Origin: Blastococcus sp. DSM 46786
Lineage (GTDB): Bacteria > Actinomycetota > Actinomycetes > Mycobacteriales > Geodermatophilaceae
Direction: 5' to 3'
DNA: 64,000 nt
Assembly (NCBI RefSeq): GCF_900109665.1
Contig: NZ_FOAO01000020.1
Location: forward strand, 35,705 to 99,704
The notes beneath the pieces are model-generated. The model did no database searches. It was not told the origin of the DNA and saw only the letters and a program-made list of their open reading frames with translations. The position numbers were made by a program, and so were the translations under genes. This document shows, in pieces, positions 52,502 to 59,993 of the stretch. The first letter of the stretch is position 1; each line of letters starts with the position of its first letter.

Positions 52502-52559
52502 ACTGCGGTCGCGAGGCTGCTGGCAGACCGAGCGGACCCCGACCGCGGAGGAGACCACC

Positions 52560-52892
52560 GTGCGCCCTGCCGACCGCGACCCCGGTACCGACGGCTCGGG
52601 CGAGGTCGTCCTGCGGCTGACGGAGGAGATGCTCGCCGACGGGGTCGCCGACATCCGGTGGCTGCTGCACGACGCGCTGCTCACCGGCGCCCGCCGGGTG
52701 GTGGTCGACGTGCGCGAGGTGGAGCACCTGTCCAGCCCGGCCGCGGCCAGCCTCCTCTCCGCGCACCGGACGTGCCGGGCCCGCGGCGGCAGCGTCGTCG
52801 TCCGCGGGGCCAACCGGCGGACGCTCGACCTGCTCCGCCGCACCGGGCTGTGGCGGGTGCTCGGGATGGAGGACCTGGGCCGCTCCGCCTGA
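52560..52892 (+). CDS. STAS-domain protein (anti-anti-sigma type)
   Basis: 110 residues from GTG 52560 with GGAGGAG 6-7 bp upstream. The STAS fold is visible: VVLRLTEEMLADGVADIRWL, RRVVVDVREVEHLSSPAAAS and SVVVRGANRRTLDLLRRTGL. The phosphorylatable position lies in LSSPAAASLL. Such proteins bind anti-sigma kinases of the RsbW type and release a sigma factor, or serve as MlaB-like partners. No kinase gene is adjacent. Confidence 0.85.
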   Translation: MRPADRDPGTDGSGEVVLRLTEEMLADGVADIRWLLHDALLTGARRVVVDVREVEHLSSPAAASLLSAHRTCRARGGSVVVRGANRRTLDLLRRTGLWRVLGMEDLGRSA

Positions 52893-53087
52893 ACCTGCAA
52901 CCGCTGGGCGGATTCCATGCGTCGACGAGCGCAGGCGCTCGGCGACCCCACGGAGTCGTCCCGCAGGGCGCTGCCTGCAGGACGACGTGCAGCTGGGACG
53001 TCAGGCCATCGCTGATCGCGTGCGTTCCAGGGCGCGGTAGACCGGCGTGGCGCACCGAGAATCGGTGGACTCCGACAAGCTCCGCCT

Positions 53088-53104
53088 GTCTACCAGCGGT
53101 AGAC
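53088..53104. promoter_or_regulatory. Palindromic operator overlapping the -10 of the toxin-antitoxin operon
   Basis: GTCTACC-AGC-GGTAGAC is a perfect 7+3+7 inverted repeat. TAGACT at 53100-53105 overlaps it and lies 7 bp before the antitoxin ATG, as in the leaderless pattern. A further half-site GGTAGAC is at 53036-53042. This geometry fits autorepression by the antitoxin. Confidence 0.55.
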
Positions 53105-53112
53105 TGGAATGC

Positions 53113-53352
53113 ATGGGTGACACGACCACCGTCAAAGTCCACACCAGCACCCGAGACCTGCTCCTGGAACTCGGGGCGGCGCGGCGCGAGAGCGCTGACC
53201 AGGTCATCCGGGCCGCGCTGGCGGCCATGAAGCGCGACGAACGCCGCGCTCTCGCCGCCGCCGAGGCACGCGCGATCAAGGACGATCCCGAAGACCGTCG
53301 CGAGATCGAGGCGATCCAGGAAGACATCGCCGCGCTGCAACAGACGCGATGA
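53113..53352 (+). CDS. mazE: Antitoxin of MazEF-like module
   Basis: 79 residues from ATG 53113. The N-terminus (TTTVKVHTSTRDLLLELGAA) resembles a ribbon-helix-helix DNA-binding region and the rest is a charged helix (ADQVIRAALAAMKRDERRAL), which would wrap the toxin. The stop overlaps the toxin start by 4 bp. The longer frame to 53047 is not favoured because it would pass through the operator. Confidence 0.8.
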   Translation: MGDTTTVKVHTSTRDLLLELGAARRESADQVIRAALAAMKRDERRALAAAEARAIKDDPEDRREIEAIQEDIAALQQTR

Positions 53353-53654
53353 GGGGTGAGGTCTACCGACTGCCCGCCCGGGGCACGGGCCACGAGCAGC
53401 GGGGGCCCAGATACGCCGTGGTGCTGCAGCCGGACTGGCTCACCCTCAGCACCTGGGTCGTCGCCTTCACCAGCACCAGCGCCCGAGAGACCAGTTTCCG
53501 GCCCCCGGTCGAGATCAACCGGCAGCGCACCCTGGTGATGTGTGACCAGATCGCCACCGTCGACGTGAACAGGCTCGCCGAACCTGCAGGCTTCCTCACC
53601 CTCGATGAGATGCAGCGGGTCGACGAAGCACTTTCCTTGGTGCTCGATCTGTAG
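53349..53654 (+). CDS. mazF: MazF/PemK-family endoribonuclease toxin
   Basis: 101 residues. MRGEVYRLPARGTGHEQRGP is the usual PemK/MazF opening (GEVY with Arg), RYAVVLQPDWLTLSTWVVAF and TSTSARETSFRPPVEIN complete the beta barrel, and MCDQIATVDVNRL is the conserved C-terminal part with the catalytic region. It would cut mRNA at short motifs and is neutralised by the upstream gene. Good module integrity; no truncation is visible. Confidence 0.85.
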   Translation: MRGEVYRLPARGTGHEQRGPRYAVVLQPDWLTLSTWVVAFTSTSARETSFRPPVEINRQRTLVMCDQIATVDVNRLAEPAGFLTLDEMQRVDEALSLVLDL

Positions 53655-53718
53655 CGCACCGGATGGCTCACGTGCCCGTGCCACCCCAAGGACCTCCGAT
53701 CGTCAGATGACGATCTCT

Positions 53719-53977
53719 TGTCGGCGTCGACGGTGCCGCAGTTGAGCGCGTCGTAAAGCGCTCCGTGGCCGCGGCGGTGCTCCGGGGCCAGGCACAGCCC
53801 GACCAGCGACCGCACCGGACCCTCAGCGCACAGCAGCGCGTCGGCCAGCTCGAACAGCTCATCGGCCCGCCGACCCAGGCATCCATACAGCTGACCGCGG
53901 AACTCTCGCAGCCGGTCCAGCCCCGCCGGCCCCACGAAGCTCTGGTCAATCCCGTCGGACAGGGGAAGACTGTCCAT
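53719..53977 (-). pseudogene. IS701-type transposase N-terminal remnant
   Basis: The minus frame from ATG 53977 encodes MDSLPLSDGIDQSFVGPAG, then LREFRGQLYGCLGRRADELF and LCAEGPVRSLVGLCLAPEHR, RGHGALYDALNCGTVDAD, which I recall as the N-terminus of the IS701/NF041680-like transposases of actinobacteria. After about 86 residues the similarity stops, and the following sequence has no transposase features. No terminal inverted repeats were seen. The fragment marks an old insertion next to the toxin-antitoxin module. Confidence 0.55.
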
Positions 53978-54260
53978 CGCGGCCACCGCCGATCTTCGAA
54001 GCTCGCTACTCCGAAGGATCATGCGGTGGCCGCCTTCATGCCAGCCCTCGAATCACGCTGATGTGGCTCCGCCGGCCACGGAGGTTAAACGGCAAGCTCA
54101 GACGAGGCGCCCGAACGACGTCGAGGTCCGGACGACGTCGAAGTTGGGGACGGTGCCCGCGCCTGCCGCGCCGTTGCCCTACCAAATCCTGCACGTGGCG
54201 CCCGGGATGTCCGGTCTCGGAGCGCCCGGCAGGCGACGAGCAGACCAACCCAGCCCCTCC

Positions 54261-54266
54261 TACGCT
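54261..54266 (+). promoter_or_regulatory. Probable -10 hexamer TACGCT of the photolyase gene
   Basis: TACGCT is followed by 7 bases and the GTG at 54274. No ribosome site is seen, so a leaderless transcript is likely. Confidence 0.45.
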
Positions 54267-54273
54267 CGGCCGG

Positions 54274-55641
54274 GTGCCCACCGCGCTGCTCTGGTTCCGC
54301 CGCGACCTGCGCCTGCGCGACCACCCCGCCCTGCTGGCCGCGTGCGACGCGGCGGGCCCGGACGGCGACGTCGTCCCGGTCTTCGTGTTCGACGACCGGC
54401 TGTGGGGTCCCTCCGGCGGACCCCGCCGCCGCTTCCTGCTCGACTGCCTGGCCGCCCTGGACGACGACCTCGGCGGCGCGCTGGTCCTGCGCCGCGGCGA
54501 CCCCGCGCGGGTGCTGCCGGCGCTGGCCGGCGAGGTGGGCGCCACGTCGGTGCACGTCAGCGCCGACGCCGGGCCGTACGGCCGCCGCCGCGACGAGGCG
54601 GTCGAACGGGCGCTGGGCGAGGTGCCGTTCGCGCGCACCGGCTCGCCGTACGCGGTGACGCCCGGCCGGGTCACCACGCGCGACGGGACGCCGTTCCAGG
54701 TCTTCTCCCCCTTCGCCCGGGCCTGGCGGGAGCACGGCTGGCGTGCACCGGCGTCGTCCCCCGGTGGCGTCCGCTGGCGCAGCGGCGTCCGGTCCGACGA
54801 GCAGCCCTCGGCACCGGACCTCGACGGCGTCGCCCTGCCCCCGGCCGGGGAGACCGCCGCGCTGGCCGCCTGGGAACGGTTCCGCGACGAGCGGCTGCTC
54901 GGCTACGCCGACGGGCGCAACGCCCCGGGCAGCGACGGGACCAGCCGAATGTCGGCCTACCTGAAGTACGGCTGCATCCACCCCCGCACGCTGCTGGCCG
55001 ACCTCGCGGCGGCCGGGCAGGCGGAGTCCGTGCGCCGTTACACCGACGAGCTGGCCTGGCGGGACTTCTACGCCGACGTCCTCTGGCACCGGCCGGGGTC
55101 GGCCCGGGAGTACCTCAAGCCCGAGCTGCGGGCGATGGGCTACGACGACGGCCCGCACGCTCAAGCGCTGGTGTGCGCCTGGGAGACCGGCCGCACCGGG
55201 TTCCCGATCGTCGACGCCGGCATGCGCCAGCTGCTGGGCGAGGCGTACGTGCACAACCGGGTGCGGATGATCGTCGCCTCCTTCCTGGTCAAGGACCTGC
55301 ACCAGGAGTGGACGCTGGGCGCGCGGTGGTTCATGCGGCACCTCGTCGACGGCGACCTGGCCAGCAACAACCACGGCTGGCAGTGGGTGGCGGGCACCGG
55401 CACCGACGCCTCGCCCTACTACCGCGTCTTCAACCCGGTCACCCAGGGCAAGAAGTTCGATCCCGACGGCGCCTACGTGAAGCGGTGGGTGCCGGAGCTG
55501 CGCGACGTCGACCCCCGCTACGTCCACGAGCCCTGGACGGCGCCCGGCGGCGTCCCCGCGGGCTACCCGGAGCCGGTCGTCGACCACGCGCACGAGCGAC
55601 AGGTGGCGCTGGACCGCTACGCCCGCGTCCGCGGTCGCTGA
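54274..55641 (+). CDS. phrB: Deoxyribodipyrimidine photolyase / cryptochrome family
   Basis: 455 residues. N-terminal DNA photolyase domain: ALLWFRRDLRLRDHPALLAA; FAD domain: GTSRMSAYLKYGCIHPRTLL, ELAWRDFYADVLWHRPGS, and near the C-terminus the FAD/DNA region WETGRTGFPIVDAGMRQL, then MRHLVDGDLASNNHGWQWVA and TGTDASPYYRVFNPVTQG. This is class I CPD photolyase architecture; it repairs UV-induced cyclobutane dimers with light and FADH. Photolyase fits a surface-exposed, sun-tolerant lifestyle. Confidence 0.94.
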   Translation: MPTALLWFRRDLRLRDHPALLAACDAAGPDGDVVPVFVFDDRLWGPSGGPRRRFLLDCLAALDDDLGGALVLRRGDPARVLPALAGEVGATSVHVSADAGPYGRRRDEAVERALGEVPFARTGSPYAVTPGRVTTRDGTPFQVFSPFARAWREHGWRAPASSPGGVRWRSGVRSDEQPSAPDLDGVALPPAGETAALAAWERFRDERLLGYADGRNAPGSDGTSRMSAYLKYGCIHPRTLLADLAAAGQAESVRRYTDELAWRDFYADVLWHRPGSAREYLKPELRAMGYDDGPHAQALVCAWETGRTGFPIVDAGMRQLLGEAYVHNRVRMIVASFLVKDLHQEWTLGARWFMRHLVDGDLASNNHGWQWVAGTGTDASPYYRVFNPVTQGKKFDPDGAYVKRWVPELRDVDPRYVHEPWTAPGGVPAGYPEPVVDHAHERQVALDRYARVRGR

Positions 55642-55654
55642 CCTCCCGGCCGGG

Positions 55655-56443
55655 TCACCCGACGAGCAGGGTCACCGGGTCGCGCCGGACGACGGTGCGG
55701 ACGACGAGCGCGACCGCGACGGCCCCGGCGGCGGCGAGCGCGGTGACGACGACCGGGGCCGGGCCGCCGGCCACGGCCACGGCCAGCACGCCCCACACCA
55801 CCGCGGCGGTGAACGGCCCGGCGGCGGCGCGGGCGGACAGCACCAGGGCCGACGCGATCAGCGCGACCACGATCAGCGCGACGACCGCCCAGACCTGCGC
55901 GGTGGTGCCGGACGCCGGTGCCCCGAGCGCGACCCCCGCCTGGCCGGCGTTGACCGCCGCGGCGACGGTCACCCAGCCCAGCAGCAGGCCCGCGACCGCG
56001 GCCGGCAGCAGCCGGCCCAGCCCCTCGACCGGGAGTTCCTGCAGCCGCGCCCAGGCGACCGCGGTGGCCGCCACGATGCAGAACAGCAGCACGAGCGGGA
56101 CCAGCGGCACGGAGACGCCGATCAGCGGGAAGGCGATCTCCCACGCCGCGTTGCCGGCGAACGCCGCGGCCAGCGGCCACCCGGTGCGGCGGTGCAGCGC
56201 GCGACCGCGCTGCGCCGGCAGCGCCTGGTACACCGCCCACGCCAGCGATCCGGCGAAGATCACGCCCCAGATCGTGAAGGCGTAACCGGCCGGCGTGATC
56301 AGCGAGCCGGTCTCGTCGCTGACCGCGCCGACGCTGCGCCCGGCGAGGGCGCTGCCCAGCGGGCTGCCGACGATCTGGGCGAGGGCGGCGGCGAGGACCG
56401 CCGCGGCCCGGATCCCGTCGTGCCGTGCTCCGTCCGTCGTCAT
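55655..56443 (-). CDS. TspO/MBR-like membrane protein
   Basis: 262 residues with about seven hydrophobic helices. The N-terminus has ETGSLITPAGYAFTIWGVIF and AGSLAWAVYQALPAQRG, a pattern of the tryptophan-rich sensory protein/peripheral benzodiazepine receptor relatives found in actinobacteria, though the five-helix TspO core is extended. Role (tetrapyrrole or stress-linked transport) is uncertain. GGGAGG abuts the ATG, so the start may lie slightly downstream. It overlaps the DUF309 gene by 4 bp. Confidence 0.75.
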   Translation of the reverse strand: MTTDGARHDGIRAAAVLAAALAQIVGSPLGSALAGRSVGAVSDETGSLITPAGYAFTIWGVIFAGSLAWAVYQALPAQRGRALHRRTGWPLAAAFAGNAAWEIAFPLIGVSVPLVPLVLLFCIVAATAVAWARLQELPVEGLGRLLPAAVAGLLLGWVTVAAAVNAGQAGVALGAPASGTTAQVWAVVALIVVALIASALVLSARAAAGPFTAAVVWGVLAVAVAGGPAPVVVTALAAAGAVAVALVVRTVVRRDPVTLLVG

Positions 56444-56940
56444 CCTCCCGGTGTGCCCGGGGTGCGCACCGCCGAACCGGTCAACCGGGGGGCGGCGGCG
56501 GCCGGGTCGGCGCCCGCGCCCGGGGCCGCGGCCAGGCCCCTCGCCCACGCCACCAGGCCGTCGACGTCGACCCCGTGGGGCGGTGCCGCCGCGTAGCCGG
56601 CGATGCTCCCCGCGGCCCGCTCCAGCAGCGTCCGCGCGCCCCGGTCGTTGCCCCGGGCGGCGTGGGTCAGACCGACGGCGAGCTGGGCCAGCCCCCGCCA
56701 CAGCGCCCGCTCCTCCTCGGGCGCGGTCTTCCAGGCGTCCTCCAGCACCTCGTGGGCGTGGAACGGCCGGCCGGCGTCCAGGAGCCGCTGGGCCTCGGCG
56801 AGCGCCACCGCCGGCGGCCGCACGAGGCCCTCGGGCGCGCGGTCCTCACCGACGGCGCCCCGCGGCAGCGGCCGCCCGAGGGCATCCCGCGGGCGGGCGT
56901 TGCGGGCGCGCCCCTCGGCGTCGCGGTCGCGGTCTGCCAC
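56440..56940 (-). CDS. DUF309 domain protein
   Basis: 166 residues from GTG 56940 (VADRDRDAEGRARNARPRDA). Signature: LAEAQRLLDAGRPFHAHEVL, EDAWKTAPEEERALWRGLAQ and LAVGLTHAARGNDRGARTLL, which is the DUF309 helical bundle with conserved His-x-His-Glu. Function unknown in bacteria. GAGAGG lies about 9 bp upstream. A longer extension to 57033 is possible but the ARNARPRDALGRPLPRG opening is the usual beginning of relatives. Confidence 0.85.
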   Translation of the reverse strand: MADRDRDAEGRARNARPRDALGRPLPRGAVGEDRAPEGLVRPPAVALAEAQRLLDAGRPFHAHEVLEDAWKTAPEEERALWRGLAQLAVGLTHAARGNDRGARTLLERAAGSIAGYAAAPPHGVDVDGLVAWARGLAAAPGAGADPAAAAPRLTGSAVRTPGTPGG

Positions 56941-57068
56941 AGCGGCATCCTCTCCCGCCCCGGCCGCCGCGTGCCCGTCGGGCGGACCGTTCCCTCCCGT
57001 CTGCATCCACGGCCGCCGGTCGCCCGGAAGCAAGGGGTGTCAGCACGTCCCGACGAGAGGAACTCGCC

Positions 57069-57890
57069 ATGAGCACCGCCCGCACGATCGGCCGCACCGC
57101 CGGAGCCCTCGGCGTGGCCGGTGGCCTCGTCCTGGTCGCCACCCCGGCCCTGGCCGACAACCACACCGCCACCGTCTCGGTCCTGCACGCCGTGCCGGAC
57201 CTCCCCGTCGACGTCTACGCCAACGGCGAGCGGCTGATCGACGACTTCCAGCCGGGTACGCTCACCGACCCGCTGCAGCTGCCCGCCGGCTCCTACGACC
57301 TGGCGCTGTTCCCGGCCGACGCGCCGGACGGCTCGGGCGACCCGCTGCTGTCGGCGATGGACGTCTCCGTCCCCGCCGGCGCCAACGCCACCGTGGTCGC
57401 CCACCTGACCGAGGGCGGCGAGCCCGCGCTCACCCCGTTCGTCAACGAGACCGGCGACATCCCCGCCGGCCAGGCACGCGTCACCGTGCGGCACGTGGCG
57501 GCCGCGCCCGCCGTCGACGTGCGGGCGGGTGGCCAGGTGGTCGTCGACGGGCTGACCAACCCGAACGGGGAGTCGCTCACCGTCCCGGCCGGCACGGTGA
57601 GCGCCGACGTCGTGCTCGCGGGCACCGACACCGTCGCCATCGGCCCGGCCGACCTGACGCTGACCGAGGGCACCACGACGATCGTCTACGCGTGGGGTTC
57701 GGAGGACGCCGGCTACGAGCTCGCCGTCCAGGACATCTCCGGCCAGCACTCGGCGCCGTCCGGCGTCCCGGGTGGGAACGCCGGCCTGGCCGACGACTCG
57801 GGTCTGCCGCTGCCGGTGGGTGCCGCTGCCGTCGCGGGTGTCGCCCTGGCCGCCGCCGGCGCGTTCCGGCTGGCCCGCTCCTCGCGCTGA
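57069..57890 (+). CDS. DUF4397 secreted surface protein with sortase-like C-terminus
   Basis: 273 residues. Signal peptide LGVAGGLVLVATPALADNH, cleaved near residue 29. Two DUF4397 beta domains follow: HTATVSVLHAVPDLPVDVYA (about 32-130) and ARVTVRHVAAAPAVDVRAGG (about 137-220). The C-terminus reads SGLPLPVG (246-251 for LPLPVG), a hydrophobic helix AAAVAGVALAAAGAFRLA, and the basic end RSSR: the layout of a cell-wall sorting signal but not LPXTG. The adjacent class F sortase is its probable partner. GAGAGGAA lies 6 bp upstream of the ATG. Confidence 0.87.
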   Translation: MSTARTIGRTAGALGVAGGLVLVATPALADNHTATVSVLHAVPDLPVDVYANGERLIDDFQPGTLTDPLQLPAGSYDLALFPADAPDGSGDPLLSAMDVSVPAGANATVVAHLTEGGEPALTPFVNETGDIPAGQARVTVRHVAAAPAVDVRAGGQVVVDGLTNPNGESLTVPAGTVSADVVLAGTDTVAIGPADLTLTEGTTTIVYAWGSEDAGYELAVQDISGQHSAPSGVPGGNAGLADDSGLPLPVGAAAVAGVALAAAGAFRLARSSR

Positions 57891-57915
57891 TCCGCCGCAC
57901 CCCGAGGAGATGACC

Positions 57916-58581
57916 GTGCGACCCGCCGCTGCCGGCGCCGTGCTGGGCCTGGCCCTCGCCGTCGGTGCGCCGACCGCCTGGGTCCTGTCCCGGCCCGATG
58001 CGGCGGCGGGTCCGCCGGTCGACCAGGTGCTGGAGCGCCCCGCCGCGCTCACCACCGCACCACCGGCGTCCGAGCTGCCGTCGGTGAGCGTCCGGGACGC
58101 GGCACCGACCGTGGACCCGGCGGTCGCCCTGCCCGTGCGCATCGAGATGCCCGGCCTCGGCGTGACGGCGCCCGTCGACCCGGTCGGCATCGCCGACGAC
58201 GGCCAGATGGCCCTGCCCGAGGACGTCGACCGCGTGGGCTGGTACCGCTTCGGCCCGCAGCCCGGCGCGGCCGGGAACTCAGTGATCGCCGGCCACGTGG
58301 ACGACCGCGAGCAGGGTCCCGGCGCGCTCTTCCCCCTGCGGACGGCCGAACCGGGCGAGGAGATCGCCGTCACCGACGCCGCCGGGGAGACCACCCGCTG
58401 GCGGATCGTGTCCCGCGAGGTGATCGAGAAGGACGTCCTCCCGCTGGAGGAGATCTTCCGCCGCGACGGCCCGCCCCGGCTGGTCGTGCTCACCTGCGGC
58501 GGCCCGTTCCTCCCCGAGTTCCGCAGCTACCGCGACAACGTCGTCGTGGTGGCCGAGCCGGTCCCCGGCACCACGCCGTGA
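57916..58581 (+). CDS. Class F sortase
   Basis: 221 residues from GTG 57916 with GAGGAG 6 bp upstream (an ATG at 57910 touches that site). N-terminal membrane anchor AVLGLALAVGAPTAWVLS, then linker, then sortase barrel: RIEMPGLGVTAPVDPVGI, NSVIAGHVDD with catalytic His127, RLVVLTCGGPF with catalytic Cys194, and FRSYRDNVVVVA with Arg206. All three catalytic residues are present. The neighbouring DUF4397 protein with an LPLPVG tail is the likely substrate. Confidence 0.92.
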   Translation: MRPAAAGAVLGLALAVGAPTAWVLSRPDAAAGPPVDQVLERPAALTTAPPASELPSVSVRDAAPTVDPAVALPVRIEMPGLGVTAPVDPVGIADDGQMALPEDVDRVGWYRFGPQPGAAGNSVIAGHVDDREQGPGALFPLRTAEPGEEIAVTDAAGETTRWRIVSREVIEKDVLPLEEIFRRDGPPRLVVLTCGGPFLPEFRSYRDNVVVVAEPVPGTTP

Positions 58582-58612
58582 CCGGGTTGCTGGACCGGGC
58601 CGCGCGGCTGGG

Positions 58613-58618
58613 TAGCGT
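58613..58618 (+). promoter_or_regulatory. Probable -10 hexamer TAGCGT of the sigma factor gene
   Basis: TAGCGT is followed by 7 bases and the GTG at 58626. TTGCTG at 58587-58592 would be a -35 with a 20-bp gap, longer than normal. This placement supports the 58626 start. Confidence 0.4.
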
Positions 58619-58625
58619 CGGCACC

Positions 58626-59228
58626 GTGAACTCCGAGCCCGTTCCGGCGCCGTCCGGCGCCGCGGAGCCGGACGACGCCGAGGTGGGCCGCCGGTTCGCC
58701 GCCGGTGACGAGCAGGCGCTCGCCCTGGCCTACGAGCGGTGGGCGGGGCAGCTGCATGGCATGGCGGTGCGCGCCTTCGGTCCCGGTCCCGACGCCGAGG
58801 ACGTCACCCAGCAGACCTTCATCTCCGCCTGGACCGGCCGCGCCCGCTACCGCCCCGAGCAAGGCCCGCTGCCCGCCTGGCTGGTCGGCGTCTGCCGCCA
58901 CAAGATCGCCGATGCCTGGGCCCGTCGCGACCGGATGCGCCGCGAGGCCGAGGCCGCCGTCTCCGAGGCGCAGGCCACACCGGCCGGCGGGACGACGCCC
59001 CCCGTGGACAGCGTCGTGACCGACCGGATGCTCGTGCTCGAGGAGCTGGAACGTCTCGGCCAGCCGCAGCGCGGGATCATCGAGCTCGCCTTCTTCGCCG
59101 ACCTCACCCACGCCCAGATCTCCGAGCGCACCGGGATCCCGCTGGGCACGGTGAAATCCCACATCCGCCGCACTCTCGAACGCCTGAGGACACGATTGGA
59201 GGTGGACGGTGCCGCACTGCCAGCCTGA
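58626..59228 (+). CDS. ECF RNA polymerase sigma factor (SigK-like)
   Basis: 200 residues from GTG 58626; an overlapping longer start at 58578 has no ribosome site. Region 2: VGRRFAAGDEQALALAYERW and EDVTQQTFISAWTGRARYRP. Region 4: LERLGQPQRGIIELAFFADL then THAQISERTGIPLGTVKSHI. Resembles the SigK/SigL group that pairs with RskA-like anti-sigma factors. The next gene overlaps by 20 bp and encodes such a protein. Confidence 0.9.
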   Translation: MNSEPVPAPSGAAEPDDAEVGRRFAAGDEQALALAYERWAGQLHGMAVRAFGPGPDAEDVTQQTFISAWTGRARYRPEQGPLPAWLVGVCRHKIADAWARRDRMRREAEAAVSEAQATPAGGTTPPVDSVVTDRMLVLEELERLGQPQRGIIELAFFADLTHAQISERTGIPLGTVKSHIRRTLERLRTRLEVDGAALPA

Positions 59229-59973
59229 GCAGCTCGCCCTCGCCGCGCTGCACGAGCCGCTCCCGGCCGACGACGCCGCCCACCTCGGCTCCTGCGCCGA
59301 GTGCCGGGCGGAGGTCGCGGGCCTCCAGCGCGCCGTCGGCGCCGTCGCCGTCCCCGAGTTCGCCGAGCCCGGGCCGCCCGTAGCGCCGCCCGCCTCGGTG
59401 TGGGCGGGCATCGCGGCGGCCACCGGGGTGCAGGCGGCGCCGGGGGCCCACGCGCACGCCGCCCCGGCCGCCGAGGCGCCCTCAGCGCCCGTGGGCGCGA
59501 CTGCGCCGGTGGACGCCGGCGGCCAGGTGCTCCCCCTCCGCCGCAGCCGCCGGCCGGTCCTGCTGATCGCCGCCGCCGCGGTCACCGGCGCCGTCGTGGG
59601 TGCCGGCGCCGTGGCGCTGGTGCAGGGCGACGAGTCCCTCGAGCCGCTCACGACCGTGGCCCTCGAGCCGCTCGACGGCGAGCCGGCCTCGGGTCGGGCG
59701 GAGGTCGTCGTCCGCCCGGACGGCTCCCGCGCCCTGGAGGTCGACCTGGACGCACCCGCGGTCGAGGACGCCTACTACGAGGTCTGGCTGATCGAGCCGG
59801 GGATCGTGGAGATGGTGCCGCTCGGCGTCCTGCGCCCGGGGACCCAGACCTTGGAGCTGCCGACCGGGCTCGACCTGGCGGCGTACCCGATCGTCGACGT
59901 CTCGGTCGAGCCGCTGGACGGCGACCCGGCGCACTCAGGGGTCTCCGTGGCCCGGGGCCAGCTGGAGAGCTGA
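59209..59973 (+). CDS. Anti-sigma factor, RskA-like with zinc motif
   Basis: 254 residues. N-terminal zinc anti-sigma (ZAS) motif HLGSCAEC with His25, Cys29 and Cys32; a Pro/Ala-rich linker; one membrane helix (VLLIAAAAVTGAVVGAGAVA); and an outer RskA/DUF domain (YYEVWLIEPGIVEMVPLGVL, YPIVDVSVEPLDGDPAHSG). It would hold the sigma factor at the membrane and release it on a signal, perhaps redox. GGAGG is 6 bp before GTG 59209. Confidence 0.9.
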   Translation: MPHCQPEQLALAALHEPLPADDAAHLGSCAECRAEVAGLQRAVGAVAVPEFAEPGPPVAPPASVWAGIAAATGVQAAPGAHAHAAPAAEAPSAPVGATAPVDAGGQVLPLRRSRRPVLLIAAAAVTGAVVGAGAVALVQGDESLEPLTTVALEPLDGEPASGRAEVVVRPDGSRALEVDLDAPAVEDAYYEVWLIEPGIVEMVPLGVLRPGTQTLELPTGLDLAAYPIVDVSVEPLDGDPAHSGVSVARGQLES

Positions 59974-59981
59974 GCGACGCC

Positions 59982-59987
59982 TACCGT
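59982..59987 (+). promoter_or_regulatory. Probable -10 hexamer TACCGT of the EgtE-like gene
   Basis: TACCGT is followed by 6 bases and the GTG at 59994. No ribosome site is seen. Confidence 0.4.
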
Positions 59988-59993
59988 GCACGG

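Noticed and set aside
53765..54061. Plus-strand frame of 98 codons in the transposase remnant region
   Set aside because: It is a shadow of the minus-strand remnant, which matches a known transposase pattern.
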